Positions 15,330 through 22,553 are shown, numbered from the stretch's first letter. The stretch: DNA of 22,814 nt from Ferrimicrobium sp. (GCA_027365375.1 DAHXNM010000308.1:1-22814); one strand, 5' to 3'. Made by a program: numbers and translations. Notes: a model not told the origin generated them from the sequence alone.

Positions 15330-16187
15330 CTAAGCCTCCTTTGGGTACCAGGTGAAGTAGGCCTCCATCGTATGGAATAGATCGAGAGAATCAACGTAGT
15401 CCGCCTTGGCACCCTCACCAGCCACACCCATCATCAGAAGGAAATCCATAAACCCATGGGTTGCATTTCCGGGTTTTGCAAGCATATCGAGATCTATGTT
15501 GGCAAGCGCAGTCTCTACATCCCCACTAGCGATCCATTCGACAGCGGCTCGATCGAACTCGGAATCTGGTCCGTGGGGGCCAAATTGTCGTGGGCCACCG
15601 AGTTCCAGCGATAGGTGGCCGGTGCCAATAATGGCGACGCGTAGCTTCGACTCCCAGCGCTCGACGATCTGACGAAGTGCTCGGCCCAAGGCGACGAAGC
15701 GTTCGGGCTGTGGCAAAGGAGGTGCGAAGATGTTCGTGTATACAGGGACTACCGGTAGGTCATTTTGCGGTCTTAGCGTGATGATTGGGCAGGTAACGCT
15801 GTGGTCAAGCCGGAGTTCGTTGCTAAAAGCTAGGTCAAAACCTAGGTCTAGCCCGCTTCGCAGGATATGGTTTGAGAGCTCGACGTTCCCCTGTAGGACC
15901 ATTTTAGGCATCCCGAACTCGCGTTCTTCGTTGTACCAGTTGGCATCGTAGACCGGCGCATTTCCGACAAGAAACTGGGGCATATTGTCGAGCCATAACT
16001 GATGGAAGTGATCGGATCCAACCAGTACTAGAAGGTCGGGTCTAGCAGTGGTAAGCGTCTCCCTGAAGGCCGCAACCTTGGTAATCCACTCCTCGGCGAA
16101 TGCAGGTCGTTGGTCAACTGGCATAGTCGATGTTCTGTAGAAAAATGGGTGGTGGGTTGAGGCGATGATGGCTGCTATTTTTGCCAT
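15330..16187 (-). CDS. LigB-like class III extradiol dioxygenase, large subunit, 285 aa
   Basis: This is the catalytic-type subunit of the LigAB ring-cleavage family. Expected iron ligands are seen at H12/H13 (STHHPFF) and H60 (SDHFHQ), and the catalytic base at H191 (GTGHLSLELGG, LigB H195). H129 in LDHSVTCP is another conserved site. By eye, the third ligand, Glu242 in LigB (normally in a G-x-x-x-x-E pattern), aligns with Gly245 in GNATHGFMDF; H244 and D248 are the nearest potential replacements. Family members cleave protocatechuate, gallate, aminophenols and related rings. GAAGGAG 8 nt before ATG 16187 sets the start. The gene follows the citryl-CoA-lyase-like gene by 14 bp and precedes the LigA-like gene by 1 nt. 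The substrate is unknown. Confidence 0.85.
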   Translation of the reverse strand: MAKIAAIIASTHHPFFYRTSTMPVDQRPAFAEEWITKVAAFRETLTTARPDLLVLVGSDHFHQLWLDNMPQFLVGNAPVYDANWYNEEREFGMPKMVLQGNVELSNHILRSGLDLGFDLAFSNELRLDHSVTCPIITLRPQNDLPVVPVYTNIFAPPLPQPERFVALGRALRQIVERWESKLRVAIIGTGHLSLELGGPRQFGPHGPDSEFDRAAVEWIASGDVETALANIDLDMLAKPGNATHGFMDFLLMMGVAGEGAKADYVDSLDLFHTMEAYFTWYPKEA

Positions 16188-16201
16188 TTGGGATTCTCCT
16201 T

Positions 16202-17023
16202 CTAATCTTTGGACTCGAAAGGCTGGTCAGGTTCGAAAGGGCTTGGCTCATACCTTGCTCCATGTTCCACGTGGAGGTAGATGTCCATGCCGATCGGATT
16301 TCGCAGCTCCTCGGCTATCTGGCCGAGGAGACCAGCCGATCGTGCAAGAAGCGATACTCCGCGAAGCACCTCGACGGGTATGCCCAGGTCACACAGGGCT
16401 GCGCCGCATACTCCGGCGCCGTTTAGTGGAAGCTGTCTGCCTAACACTGGAGCATGAACCCGTCCAATGGCGGCAAATAGAGAGAGGTGGTCGCCGTACA
16501 GACCCTCCTCGCGGCACAGATCCATTAACACCGGAGTCCTCGGATCGAGTTCTTTGTGTACCGGATGCCCCAACCCTGGGATGTAGAGCTTGTCTCGTTT
16601 GGCATCTTGGATGAGCCGGAGGGCGATCTCGTCCCACTCGTTCTCGGTTGTCGGATGCAGTGGCGTCTGAACGAGTGCACGATGCAAGAACCGACCAGTG
16701 TCCTCGGTCACGCCTAGGAATCTCGATCCTCCTCCAAGGAGACCAGCGGCCATGGCTCCTTGGATGGAGTCTGGCGCCGAAAGGAGGGTGAGGCGAGAGA
16801 CGATGGCGGTAGGGGTAAAGCCATGATCGGCGAGTGCAACGAGCACCGCCTCGAAGATTCTGACCTCGGAGGCGTTTGGCCTGCGCTGATTCAACATCCA
16901 AAGCGCCAACTCTCCGAAGCCGACCCTCCCCATGATATCCTCAGCCAGACTCTGACCGAGGAGAGAGATTGTCCTCTCGTCGGAACTTCCGAGGCCAGTT
17001 GGATAGCTATCACCGTTCGTCAC
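16202..17023 (-). CDS. Citryl-CoA-lyase-like protein (citrate synthase fold), 273 aa
   Basis: This belongs to the short (about 270 aa) citrate-synthase-related proteins often called citryl-CoA lyase, which split a 3-hydroxyacyl-CoA-type substrate into a keto acid and acyl-CoA. Family landmarks are LADHG near residue 66, GLGHPVHKELDPR at 151-162 (H153 corresponds to the citrate synthase GHxVYK His) and NGAGVCGAALCDLGIP (201-216). In citrate synthases the last region is NVDFYSG with a catalytic Asp; here that position is Ala203. The LHGGA histidine is replaced within LGGGSRFLG. The start chosen is GTG 17023, 9 nt after AAAGGA; TTG 17032 abuts that site. It lies 52 bp after the CoA-transferase gene and 14 bp before the dioxygenase gene, suggesting it cleaves a CoA ester formed in this pathway. 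Confidence 0.78.
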   Translation of the reverse strand: MTNGDSYPTGLGSSDERTISLLGQSLAEDIMGRVGFGELALWMLNQRRPNASEVRIFEAVLVALADHGFTPTAIVSRLTLLSAPDSIQGAMAAGLLGGGSRFLGVTEDTGRFLHRALVQTPLHPTTENEWDEIALRLIQDAKRDKLYIPGLGHPVHKELDPRTPVLMDLCREEGLYGDHLSLFAAIGRVHAPVLGRQLPLNGAGVCGAALCDLGIPVEVLRGVSLLARSAGLLGQIAEELRNPIGMDIYLHVEHGARYEPSPFEPDQPFESKD

Positions 17024-17075
17024 TTGACTCAATCCTTTGCTTCATAGATGGTAACCTGGCTGGGACGCGGAGGGG

Positions 17076-18239
17076 CTACTGAGTAAGCCATGCCCGGATC
17101 TCTTCGCTATGTTCGCCAAGTGCTGGTGAACCCCGACGATAGGATGGAGGAGTCCTCGACAACCCAATTGGGTTACGAATCATCTCTATTGGCCCCCGTC
17201 GAGTGGGGACCTCAACGGTAGGTTCTAACCCAAAACTGGCCGCTAGATTGAGACCCTGGTCAACGGTGGCGATTGGAGCACACGGAACGTTGGCGGCGGT
17301 GAGCACCTCAAACCACTCTTCTGCACTTTTTGCTTGAAGTAGTTCCACCAGAATCGGGCGTAGCCGTTCTCGGTGCATGGTTCGAAGTTCGTTTCTGGCA
17401 AAATCGGGATCGTCCGCCAACTGCGGGGCTCCGAGAGCCTCGGCTAGCGCCCTGAACTGGCTATCATTGCCTGCTATCACCACGAGATCTCCGGTCTTGG
17501 TAGGCAGCGGCTCGTACGGGAAGAGGCTCGGATGAGCGTTACCCATCCGGAAAGGAACGACCCCTGCAAGTACATATGCTCCGGTGTGATTTGCCAACCC
17601 AGACAGTGCGGAGGCCATCAAACTCACATCTACATGCTGACCCTTGCCGGATTGGTGGCGTTCTTGGAGTGCCGCAAGAATGCCGATCGTGGCGTGCATA
17701 CCCGCCATGATATCAAAAACTGAGATACCAGCTCTATAGGCAACGTCATCTGGCGACCCAGTCAGGCTCATCAGGCCGGACATAGCCTGGACCATCAAGT
17801 CATATCCCATCATGGTGGCACCCGCACCCTTGTCGCCAAACCCACTGATAGAGGCGTAGATGAGGCGAGGATTGACACTCGTGGCAGTATCGAAGTCCAG
17901 TCCGAATCGCTTGAGCTGCCCTGGTTTGAAGTTCTCAATCATAACATCAGCCCGCTCAACTAAGGTTTTCGCAATTTTGAGGTCAACTGGGTCCTTCAGA
18001 TCGAGGACGATCGATCGTTTGTTTCTGTTGACACTTGTGTAGTAAGTCGCTATCCCATCGTGCTCCGGGGGCATCCAAGTTCGCGTGTCGTCACCCTTGG
18101 GTCCTTCGACTTTGACCACCGTCGCTCCCAGGTCGGCGAGGAGCATGGTTGCATAAGGGCCTGCAAGAATCCTTGAGAAGTCGGCTACCAGCAGTCCCTC
18201 AAGAGGTCCAGCAATCCCCTGTTCGGTGTGGTCAGCCAT
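17076..18239 (-). CDS. CaiB/BaiF family III CoA-transferase, 387 aa
   Basis: Family III CoA-transferases move CoA between carboxylic acids through an aspartyl anhydride. Typical blocks are VADFSRILAGPYATMLLADLGATVVKVEGPKGDDTR (residues 18-53, CoA site), ENFKPG (102-107), YASISGFG (128-135) and GYDLMVQAMSGLMSLTG (145-161), where D147 is the nucleophilic Asp (D169 in formyl-CoA transferase). The length is normal, and the end is intact. AAAGGA lies 10 nt before the ATG. As first gene of the catabolic operon, downstream of its own promoter and operator, it likely activates a dicarboxylic or tricarboxylic intermediate for the lyase-like protein next to it. Acceptor and donor acids cannot be read from the sequence. 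Confidence 0.9.
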   Translation of the reverse strand: MADHTEQGIAGPLEGLLVADFSRILAGPYATMLLADLGATVVKVEGPKGDDTRTWMPPEHDGIATYYTSVNRNKRSIVLDLKDPVDLKIAKTLVERADVMIENFKPGQLKRFGLDFDTATSVNPRLIYASISGFGDKGAGATMMGYDLMVQAMSGLMSLTGSPDDVAYRAGISVFDIMAGMHATIGILAALQERHQSGKGQHVDVSLMASALSGLANHTGAYVLAGVVPFRMGNAHPSLFPYEPLPTKTGDLVVIAGNDSQFRALAEALGAPQLADDPDFARNELRTMHRERLRPILVELLQAKSAEEWFEVLTAANVPCAPIATVDQGLNLAASFGLEPTVEVPTRRGPIEMIRNPIGLSRTPPSYRRGSPALGEHSEEIRAWLTQ

Positions 18240-18275
18240 AGATCGATCATCCTTTCCTCTGTAGTCTGCCCGCTG

Positions 18276-18293
18276 TTCGGATGATTGTCCGAA
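18276..18293. promoter_or_regulatory. Operator, 18-bp inverted repeat at the CoA-transferase operon promoter
   Basis: TTCGGATGATTGTCCGAA is a perfect 6-bp inverted repeat with a 6-nt spacer. It covers the predicted transcription start of the minus-strand operon. Its core CGGATGATTGTCCG has the same form, CGGA-N4-TGTCCG, as a second 18-bp site at 19488-19505 before the divergent amidohydrolase gene. The IclR-type regulator encoded between the two is the obvious candidate to bind both. Confidence 0.7.
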
Positions 18294-18296
18294 ATA

Positions 18297-18326
18297 AGCC
18301 TAGCTTCGATCTGTGTCGAATGTCAA
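18297..18326 (-). promoter_or_regulatory. Promoter of the CoA-transferase / lyase / dioxygenase operon
   Basis: On the minus strand TTGACA (18321-18326), an 18-bp spacer and TAGGCT (18297-18302) predict a start near 18290, inside the operator. Within the spacer TTCG and CGAA face each other across 8 nt, a possible second half-site. Repression by occlusion is the simplest model. Confidence 0.6.
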
Positions 18327-18356
18327 TTGAAGAACGTGGGATCCTCGGGCGAACGC

Positions 18357-19154
18357 CTAAGCGATTTCGGAAGGTATCGACATGAAGCGAGCTATATCGG
18401 CTTGGATTGCCCCCTGTTTCTCCAGCAGCGGTGGAAGGTGGTGTTGCACCAAGTCATTAACCGAGGTCTCGGCGGCGGACGCGTTTACATTCATCGAAGC
18501 AATGACTCGGCCGGCGGTATCTCTTAGCGGTACGGCGACAGAACGTATTCCAAGCGCTAGTTGTTGATCTGTTAGAGCCCAGCCCCGCTCGCGTACTTGA
18601 CTAAGATCAGCGATAATCTCCTCCTCGGAGGGTTGCCAACTAGCACTGACTCCAGCTCGACTGGGACTGTGCAGTGCCTCGCTCAGTTGCTCTGGGGTGA
18701 GAAATGCCAGAATCGCCTTGCCAAGGGAGGTGGCGTAGGCCGGAAAGCGAGTACCGATGTGCACGGAGATGCCGACGATCTTAGGAACGGCGACACGTGC
18801 GACGTAGACGATGTCGGATCCATCAAGCTGGGCGATCGAGCAAGATTCGTTGGTGAGCTGTACGAGGTCGGTGAGGTGGGGGCGCACGAGTTGCCACAGA
18901 CCTTGTGATGCAGTGTAGGCCAACCCGAGATCTAGAACTTTTGCGGTTAGCGCATAGCCTACGTTGGTGGCTCGCATGTATCCGAGCTCCTCAAGTGTGA
19001 GCGCGATCCTGCGGGCAGTTGGGCGAGCCAAGCCAGTTCGAGAGGCAAGCACTGGCAAGGATAGTTCGACCTCTCCCACTCGAAAGGCGACTATCACGTC
19101 GAGACCACGAGCCAATGCTTCAATAAAATCTGGCGTTTCGCTACGTCGTGTCAT
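18357..19154 (-). CDS. IclR-family regulator, PcaR/PcaU/PobR-like, 265 aa
   Basis: A full-length IclR protein: N-terminal winged helix (residues about 10-70; DFIEALARGLDVIVAF, VLASRTGLARPTARRIALTLEELGY) and effector domain (about 85-255; ESCSIAQLDGSDIVYVARV, FPAYATSLGKAILAFL, ALGIRSVAVPLRDTAGRVIASMNV). The DFIEALARGLDVI start and the FPAYATSLGKAILA block are those of the PcaR/PcaU/PobR group, which respond to aromatic acids or ring-cleavage products. AAGGAG is present, about 12 nt before ATG 19154. The gene lies 117 bp upstream of the CoA-transferase gene, on the same strand, with a promoter and operator in the gap. It most likely controls that operon and the divergent amidohydrolase gene. 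Confidence 0.9.
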   Translation of the reverse strand: MTRRSETPDFIEALARGLDVIVAFRVGEVELSLPVLASRTGLARPTARRIALTLEELGYMRATNVGYALTAKVLDLGLAYTASQGLWQLVRPHLTDLVQLTNESCSIAQLDGSDIVYVARVAVPKIVGISVHIGTRFPAYATSLGKAILAFLTPEQLSEALHSPSRAGVSASWQPSEEEIIADLSQVRERGWALTDQQLALGIRSVAVPLRDTAGRVIASMNVNASAAETSVNDLVQHHLPPLLEKQGAIQADIARFMSIPSEIA

Positions 19155-19435
19155 CAGCGATCTTGATCTCCTTGGGGTGCCTGTAGTAGTGGCGCTTTAG
19201 CCACGTAGTCTAGGTGCGCTTTGCTCTCATGGTAGAACCGAGTGAGTCTGTGGACGGTGACTGAAGCGCAAGCCATCGATCGCCAACTAAATCTCCGGTA
19301 ACGTCGCTGAGGTCTAGGGGGACAAGACCAAGAGCTCAGCAGCCCAACCGCGTTCTTATCGTTGTGTAGGAGATTGCGATTCAGACCTTCTCATCATCTC
19401 CGCAACCCTCGTGAGATCTCTCTAACCCCTTGTGC

Positions 19436-19464
19436 TTGACATCGCGACTCTCTTGGTTTAGCAT
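19436..19464 (+). promoter_or_regulatory. Promoter of the amidohydrolase gene
   Basis: TTGACA (19436-19441), a 17-bp spacer and TAGCAT (19459-19464) form a near-consensus promoter with a predicted start near 19471. The operator at 19488-19505 lies about 17-35 bp downstream of that start. Confidence 0.65.
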
Positions 19465-19487
19465 GATGGGCAGTCAAATGACCGAAG

Positions 19488-19505
19488 AACGGACAGATGT
19501 CCGTT
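19488..19505. promoter_or_regulatory. Operator, 18-bp inverted repeat before the amidohydrolase gene
   Basis: AACGGACAGATGTCCGTT has perfect 8-bp arms and a 2-nt spacer. It shares the CGGA-N4-TGTCCG core with the site at 18276-18293 and, like it, sits just downstream of a TTGACA promoter. The two sites mark the two transcription units as one regulon, probably under the IclR-type protein. Confidence 0.7.
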
Positions 19506-19522
19506 AGAAGTAGAGTTGCTTG

Positions 19523-21046
19523 ATGGAAATTGGACGCGAAGGGGGAGTTGTGACGGAGGAAGTGAAGCAGACGATGCCGCAAGAGGGACAGCCGATAGTC
19601 TTTCGTGATGGAGTTGTGATCTGCATGGATCGTGGTCACCAGCTGCTCTCTCGTGCGGACGTATTGATCCAAAATGGTCGGATCGCCGCCATCGGGCCGG
19701 CGTTAGCTGCTCCTACTGACAGCTTCACCATCGACGCCTCGAACGGTATAGTTATGCCGGGCATGGTTGACACTCATCGCCATCTTTGGCAAACCGCCAT
19801 GAGGGGCTATGGTGCAGATTGGACCCTCACCCAATACTTTGTCTGGTACTACCTCCAGTGGGGGAAGGCGTTTCGACCGGAGGACATCTACGCCGGGAAT
19901 CTGTTGGGTGCGGTGGAGGCGATCGATACTGGTGTCACCACAACCGTGGACTGGTCGCACGGTTTGCAGACGATAGAGCATGCTGAGGCCGCAGTTGATG
20001 CACTGGAATCGGTGCCAGGCCGATACATGCTCGCATATGGCAATATCCAGCAGGCTCCTTGGGAGTGGGCTACGTCTCCAGACTTCGCCTCGTTCGTCAA
20101 CACTCAGTGGAGTCGAGCCAACAGCAATGTTGCGCTCCAGATCGCATTTGATGTCACTGGAGATCCGGCGTTTCCAGAACGGGCGGCGTTCGAGGCTGCC
20201 CGTGCTCTTGGCTTGGCCGTTACCACCCACGCTGGAGTCTGGGGCGCCACCAACGACATCGGCATTCAGCAGATGTTCGATGCTGGTTTCATGACTCCGG
20301 AGACCGTGTATGTACACGCCACCTCATTGACGGCTGATTCATACCATCGAATTGCAGCAACCGGCGGATCGGTCTCGGTATCTACGGAGAGCGAGGAGAG
20401 CGCCGGCCAGGGCTATCCGAGTACTTTTAGGCTCCGAGAGTATGGAATCCCGGCCTCGTTGTCGAATGACACCAGTGTATGGTGGAGTGGCGATCTGTTC
20501 TCGGCTATGCGTGCGACGCTCGGTGCCGATCGAGCGATGGAGCACCTAGAACATCACCAACGCGAAGATACTCTTACTCACTGCACGTTGAGGGCGGAGA
20601 ATGTTGTCGAGATGGCGACTATGGGCGGTGCACGCGCTCTGGGTCTAGATGGCGAGATTGGAAGCCTTGAGGTGGGTAAGAGAGCGGACGTTGTTCTTGT
20701 CAAAAATGAGGCATCACCTGCGATGTTCCCGCTGTTGAACCCCTACGGGCATCTAGCATTTCAAGCACAGCGAGCCGACGTTCACACCGTTTTGATTGAC
20801 GGGAAAATGGTCAAGTACGAGAACCGATTGCTCGACGTCGACCTCAGCGTGGTGAGGAGGCGTATCGACGCCACCATCGACTATCTGCAATCAACGCTCG
20901 GAGAGGACGCATGGAGACAGGAGATGAATCCTGAGATTCCAGAGGTTCGCGTTATCAACAACCCGTATACGTACACCTATGATGACACGTTCTCGAGTGC
21001 CGGCGATTCTGGTCGAGGAGCGGGCAGCATCGATCACCAAGAGTGA
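19523..21046 (+). CDS. Amidohydrolase (cytosine deaminase / chlorohydrolase-like), about 507 aa
   Basis: This is a metal-dependent TIM-barrel hydrolase with the usual flanking beta-sandwich (VLIQNGRIAAIGPA, residues 47-60; GSLEVGKRADVVLV near the C-terminal third). Metal ligands are H85 and H87 (DTHRHLWQ), H236 (TTHAG), H265 (VHATSL) and D316 (SNDTSVW). Relatives deaminate or dechlorinate N-heterocycles or purine-like compounds, so an amine or other leaving group on a ring is a plausible substrate. The start is uncertain: ATG 19523 has only a weak ribosome site, while GTG 19550 follows AAGGGGGAG closely and would also keep the whole domain. Coordination with the ring-cleavage operon through a shared operator suggests it performs an upstream step, but the order of reactions is inference. 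Confidence 0.87.
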   Translation: MEIGREGGVVTEEVKQTMPQEGQPIVFRDGVVICMDRGHQLLSRADVLIQNGRIAAIGPALAAPTDSFTIDASNGIVMPGMVDTHRHLWQTAMRGYGADWTLTQYFVWYYLQWGKAFRPEDIYAGNLLGAVEAIDTGVTTTVDWSHGLQTIEHAEAAVDALESVPGRYMLAYGNIQQAPWEWATSPDFASFVNTQWSRANSNVALQIAFDVTGDPAFPERAAFEAARALGLAVTTHAGVWGATNDIGIQQMFDAGFMTPETVYVHATSLTADSYHRIAATGGSVSVSTESEESAGQGYPSTFRLREYGIPASLSNDTSVWWSGDLFSAMRATLGADRAMEHLEHHQREDTLTHCTLRAENVVEMATMGGARALGLDGEIGSLEVGKRADVVLVKNEASPAMFPLLNPYGHLAFQAQRADVHTVLIDGKMVKYENRLLDVDLSVVRRRIDATIDYLQSTLGEDAWRQEMNPEIPEVRVINNPYTYTYDDTFSSAGDSGRGAGSIDHQE

Positions 21047-21052
21047 TCATCG

Positions 21053-21094
21053 CCAGCCTTGGCCGCTCCAACTCGTTGGAGACGGTAAGGCTGG
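21053..21094 (+). terminator. Long hairpin after the amidohydrolase gene, likely terminator
   Basis: CCAGCCTT (21053-21060) pairs with AAGGCTGG (21087-21094), and CTCCAA pairs with TTGGAG around a CTCG loop, with most of the intervening bases (CCG/CGG) also able to pair. It starts 7 bp after the stop codon. No T-run follows, as in many actinobacterial terminators. Confidence 0.55.
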
Positions 21095-21524
21095 GATCCG
21101 ATCGTCATGACTGACCCCTTGGTCTATGTTCTGGCGCTGTGTTTATGCCGCAGTTGGACATCGGTGATCGCGTAGCTGGCTTCGCATTGGCTGGCTTCAT
21201 ATTCGGCTGGGGGATAGCGATGCCGCTACTCGCCCAGCAAGCTCCGGTGGCCCAGCAATGACGCAGGGCCAAGCGCTCGATGTTGCAGCTGTGTGGGGCT
21301 TGCCGGTTTCAGTGATCGCTTAGAGACCGTTAGTTGTGGCCGTCGGCTTTGGTGAACGATACGAAGCTGCATATCGAGTGGCTCGTGACCATCCTCCCGT
21401 AGCCGGCCTCTTGAAGCCTGGTCGGCACTGGCATGACCAAGACAGAATGGGAACGGTCGATCTATCGTTGGCTCTTGCTTGGCAGCCGATCCCGCCTGCG
21501 AGTTCGTTCTCGCTATCTTCCGAT
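21095..21524. other. Intergenic region with a possible 38-aa mini-frame
   Basis: The only item of note is a short frame at 21145-21261 (ATG to TGA) encoding 38 residues with a hydrophobic centre (GFALAGFIFGWGIAMPLLA). It has no clear ribosome binding site, so it is not called as a gene. Nothing else is recognised. Confidence 0.35.
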
Positions 21525-21530
21525 TAGAGT
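21525..21530 (+). promoter_or_regulatory. -10 box (TAGAGT) of the membrane protein gene, leaderless
   Basis: TAGAGT is followed by 7 nt and ATG 21538, the same geometry as four other -10 boxes in the window. It supports ATG 21538 as the start over the upstream in-frame ATG at 21433. Confidence 0.35.
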
Positions 21531-21537
21531 CTGCACT

Positions 21538-22101
21538 ATGCACGATCAGGATCGATCGATCCGGTGGCGGAGCTCCAAAAACCTGGTCAAGCGTTACCGC
21601 TACCGAGGGATCTGCGGGGTACTCGGGCTTCTCTTCGCATACTGGGAGGGATATCGACGTTGGCCAAGCCAAGCTGCGCACATCAGTATTGTCGCCGCAA
21701 TAGTAGTAATGTTCGCGCTGGCGTTAGTGGCTGGTCGTCATCGCCAGCCCATGTCTGCTGCCGCCTGGTTGTCGCGGATCGGAGGAACTATCAGGCAACC
21801 ATCAACCAGGTCACCCGTCTCTATCGCTGGAGCTCTAATCTGGATCGTGCTGGTGCTAACAGTTGCAGGGTGGGATCTCCACAGCTTCTTGCTCGAGCAG
21901 CACTCTCTACCGACGCTTAGCTATCTGATCGGACGGGTGAGCCGTTTTACATTAGGACGATCGGTTCTGGTCGCTACGTGGTTGGCTTTGGGTGGTTTTT
22001 TTGTGTTGGCGAATCGCTCTCATGTTGGGCGCAGGGTTCCCGCCTCCCCAGAACCGCCAACCGGTGACACTGGGTGCGGTGAGCCAGGAGATCAGGTGTA
22101 G
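21538..22101 (+). CDS. Small integral membrane protein, 187 aa, unknown function
   Basis: After a basic N-terminus (residues 1-25, Arg/Lys-rich) there are about four hydrophobic segments: a short one around GICGVLGLLFAYW, then IVAAIVVMFALALVAG, SIAGALIWIVLVLTVAGWDL and GRSVLVATWLALGGFFVLA. The motif SLPTLSYLIGRVSRFTLGRSVLVATWLALGG near the C-terminus resembles DUF6186-like actinobacterial proteins and recurs in the next gene. A polar Pro/Gly-rich tail of about 25 residues ends the protein. The frame could start upstream at ATG 21433, but that would add a long Arg-rich stretch, and the TAGAGT box argues for 21538. The stop overlaps the next start by 1 nt, so the two proteins are probably made together. 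Confidence 0.6.
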   Translation: MHDQDRSIRWRSSKNLVKRYRYRGICGVLGLLFAYWEGYRRWPSQAAHISIVAAIVVMFALALVAGRHRQPMSAAAWLSRIGGTIRQPSTRSPVSIAGALIWIVLVLTVAGWDLHSFLLEQHSLPTLSYLIGRVSRFTLGRSVLVATWLALGGFFVLANRSHVGRRVPASPEPPTGDTGCGEPGDQV

Positions 22102-22298
22102 TGAGTCTCGGCCAACTGGTGTGGATATCGCTGGCGGTGTTGATTGTCGGTTGGATCACCGTCACCCAACTCAGCTCCGGTCGGCTTCCGACGGTTAAGA
22201 TGATCGCCTTTGGCTTCCTTGATTCCTGGCTTGGGCGAGCTATCTTGTTGACCGGATGGGCTGAGCTCGGCTGGCATCTATTTTGCCAACGCCCATGA
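22101..22298 (+). CDS. DUF6186-like small membrane protein, 65 aa
   Basis: A two-helix membrane protein: GQLVWISLAVLIVGWITVTQL, then RLPTVKMIAFGFLDSWLGRAILLTGWAELGWHLFCQ. The pattern LPT-x(10-12)-LGR-x(5-6)-W-x-x-LGW is that of DUF6186-type actinobacterial proteins and matches the upstream protein's C-terminal half. AGGAG (22086-22090) lies 10 nt before GTG 22101, and the start shares one base with the upstream stop. Function is unknown. Confidence 0.65.
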   Translation: MSLGQLVWISLAVLIVGWITVTQLSSGRLPTVKMIAFGFLDSWLGRAILLTGWAELGWHLFCQRP

Positions 22299-22553
22299 CG
22301 CCTCTAGATTGAAAGCTCTGCTGGGATGGCATTGGCTCTTTCGGTGAGCAGAGTGGTTTGTCTGCGTGCGATATGGTGTTGCGCAGGCGGACTAGCTGGG
22401 ATTGTCACCATGATCGACGCGGTTGGGTTTTGATTGCCTGCGCTATTGCCGCACTGGCTGGGGTGCCGCTTGGAGCCTGCCGAGTCTTTGTCGATGAGCC
22501 ATGGACACGATCTGTACGCAGATGGTCGAGTGTCCAAGTACTGACAACTGCGC
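22299..22553. other. Intergenic region, nothing certain
   Basis: A plus-strand frame (22358-22561) contains a hydrophobic stretch (VLIACAIAALAGVPLGAC) that might be a decayed third membrane gene, but it has no start signal and overlaps the end of the next gene, so it is not called. Confidence 0.35.

Noticed and set aside
15329..15427. Longer start for the LigA-like subunit inside the ligB-like gene
   Set aside because: The added residues are unrelated to LigA; TTG 15328 follows AGGAGG by 6 nt.
19703..20317. Minus-strand frame of 204 aa opposite the amidohydrolase
   Set aside because: It is antisense to a gene with all metal ligands present, and it has no recognisable domain.
21433..21537. 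Upstream start (ATG 21433) for the membrane protein
   Set aside because: The extension is Arg-rich and atypical, and a -10 box lies 7 nt before ATG 21538.
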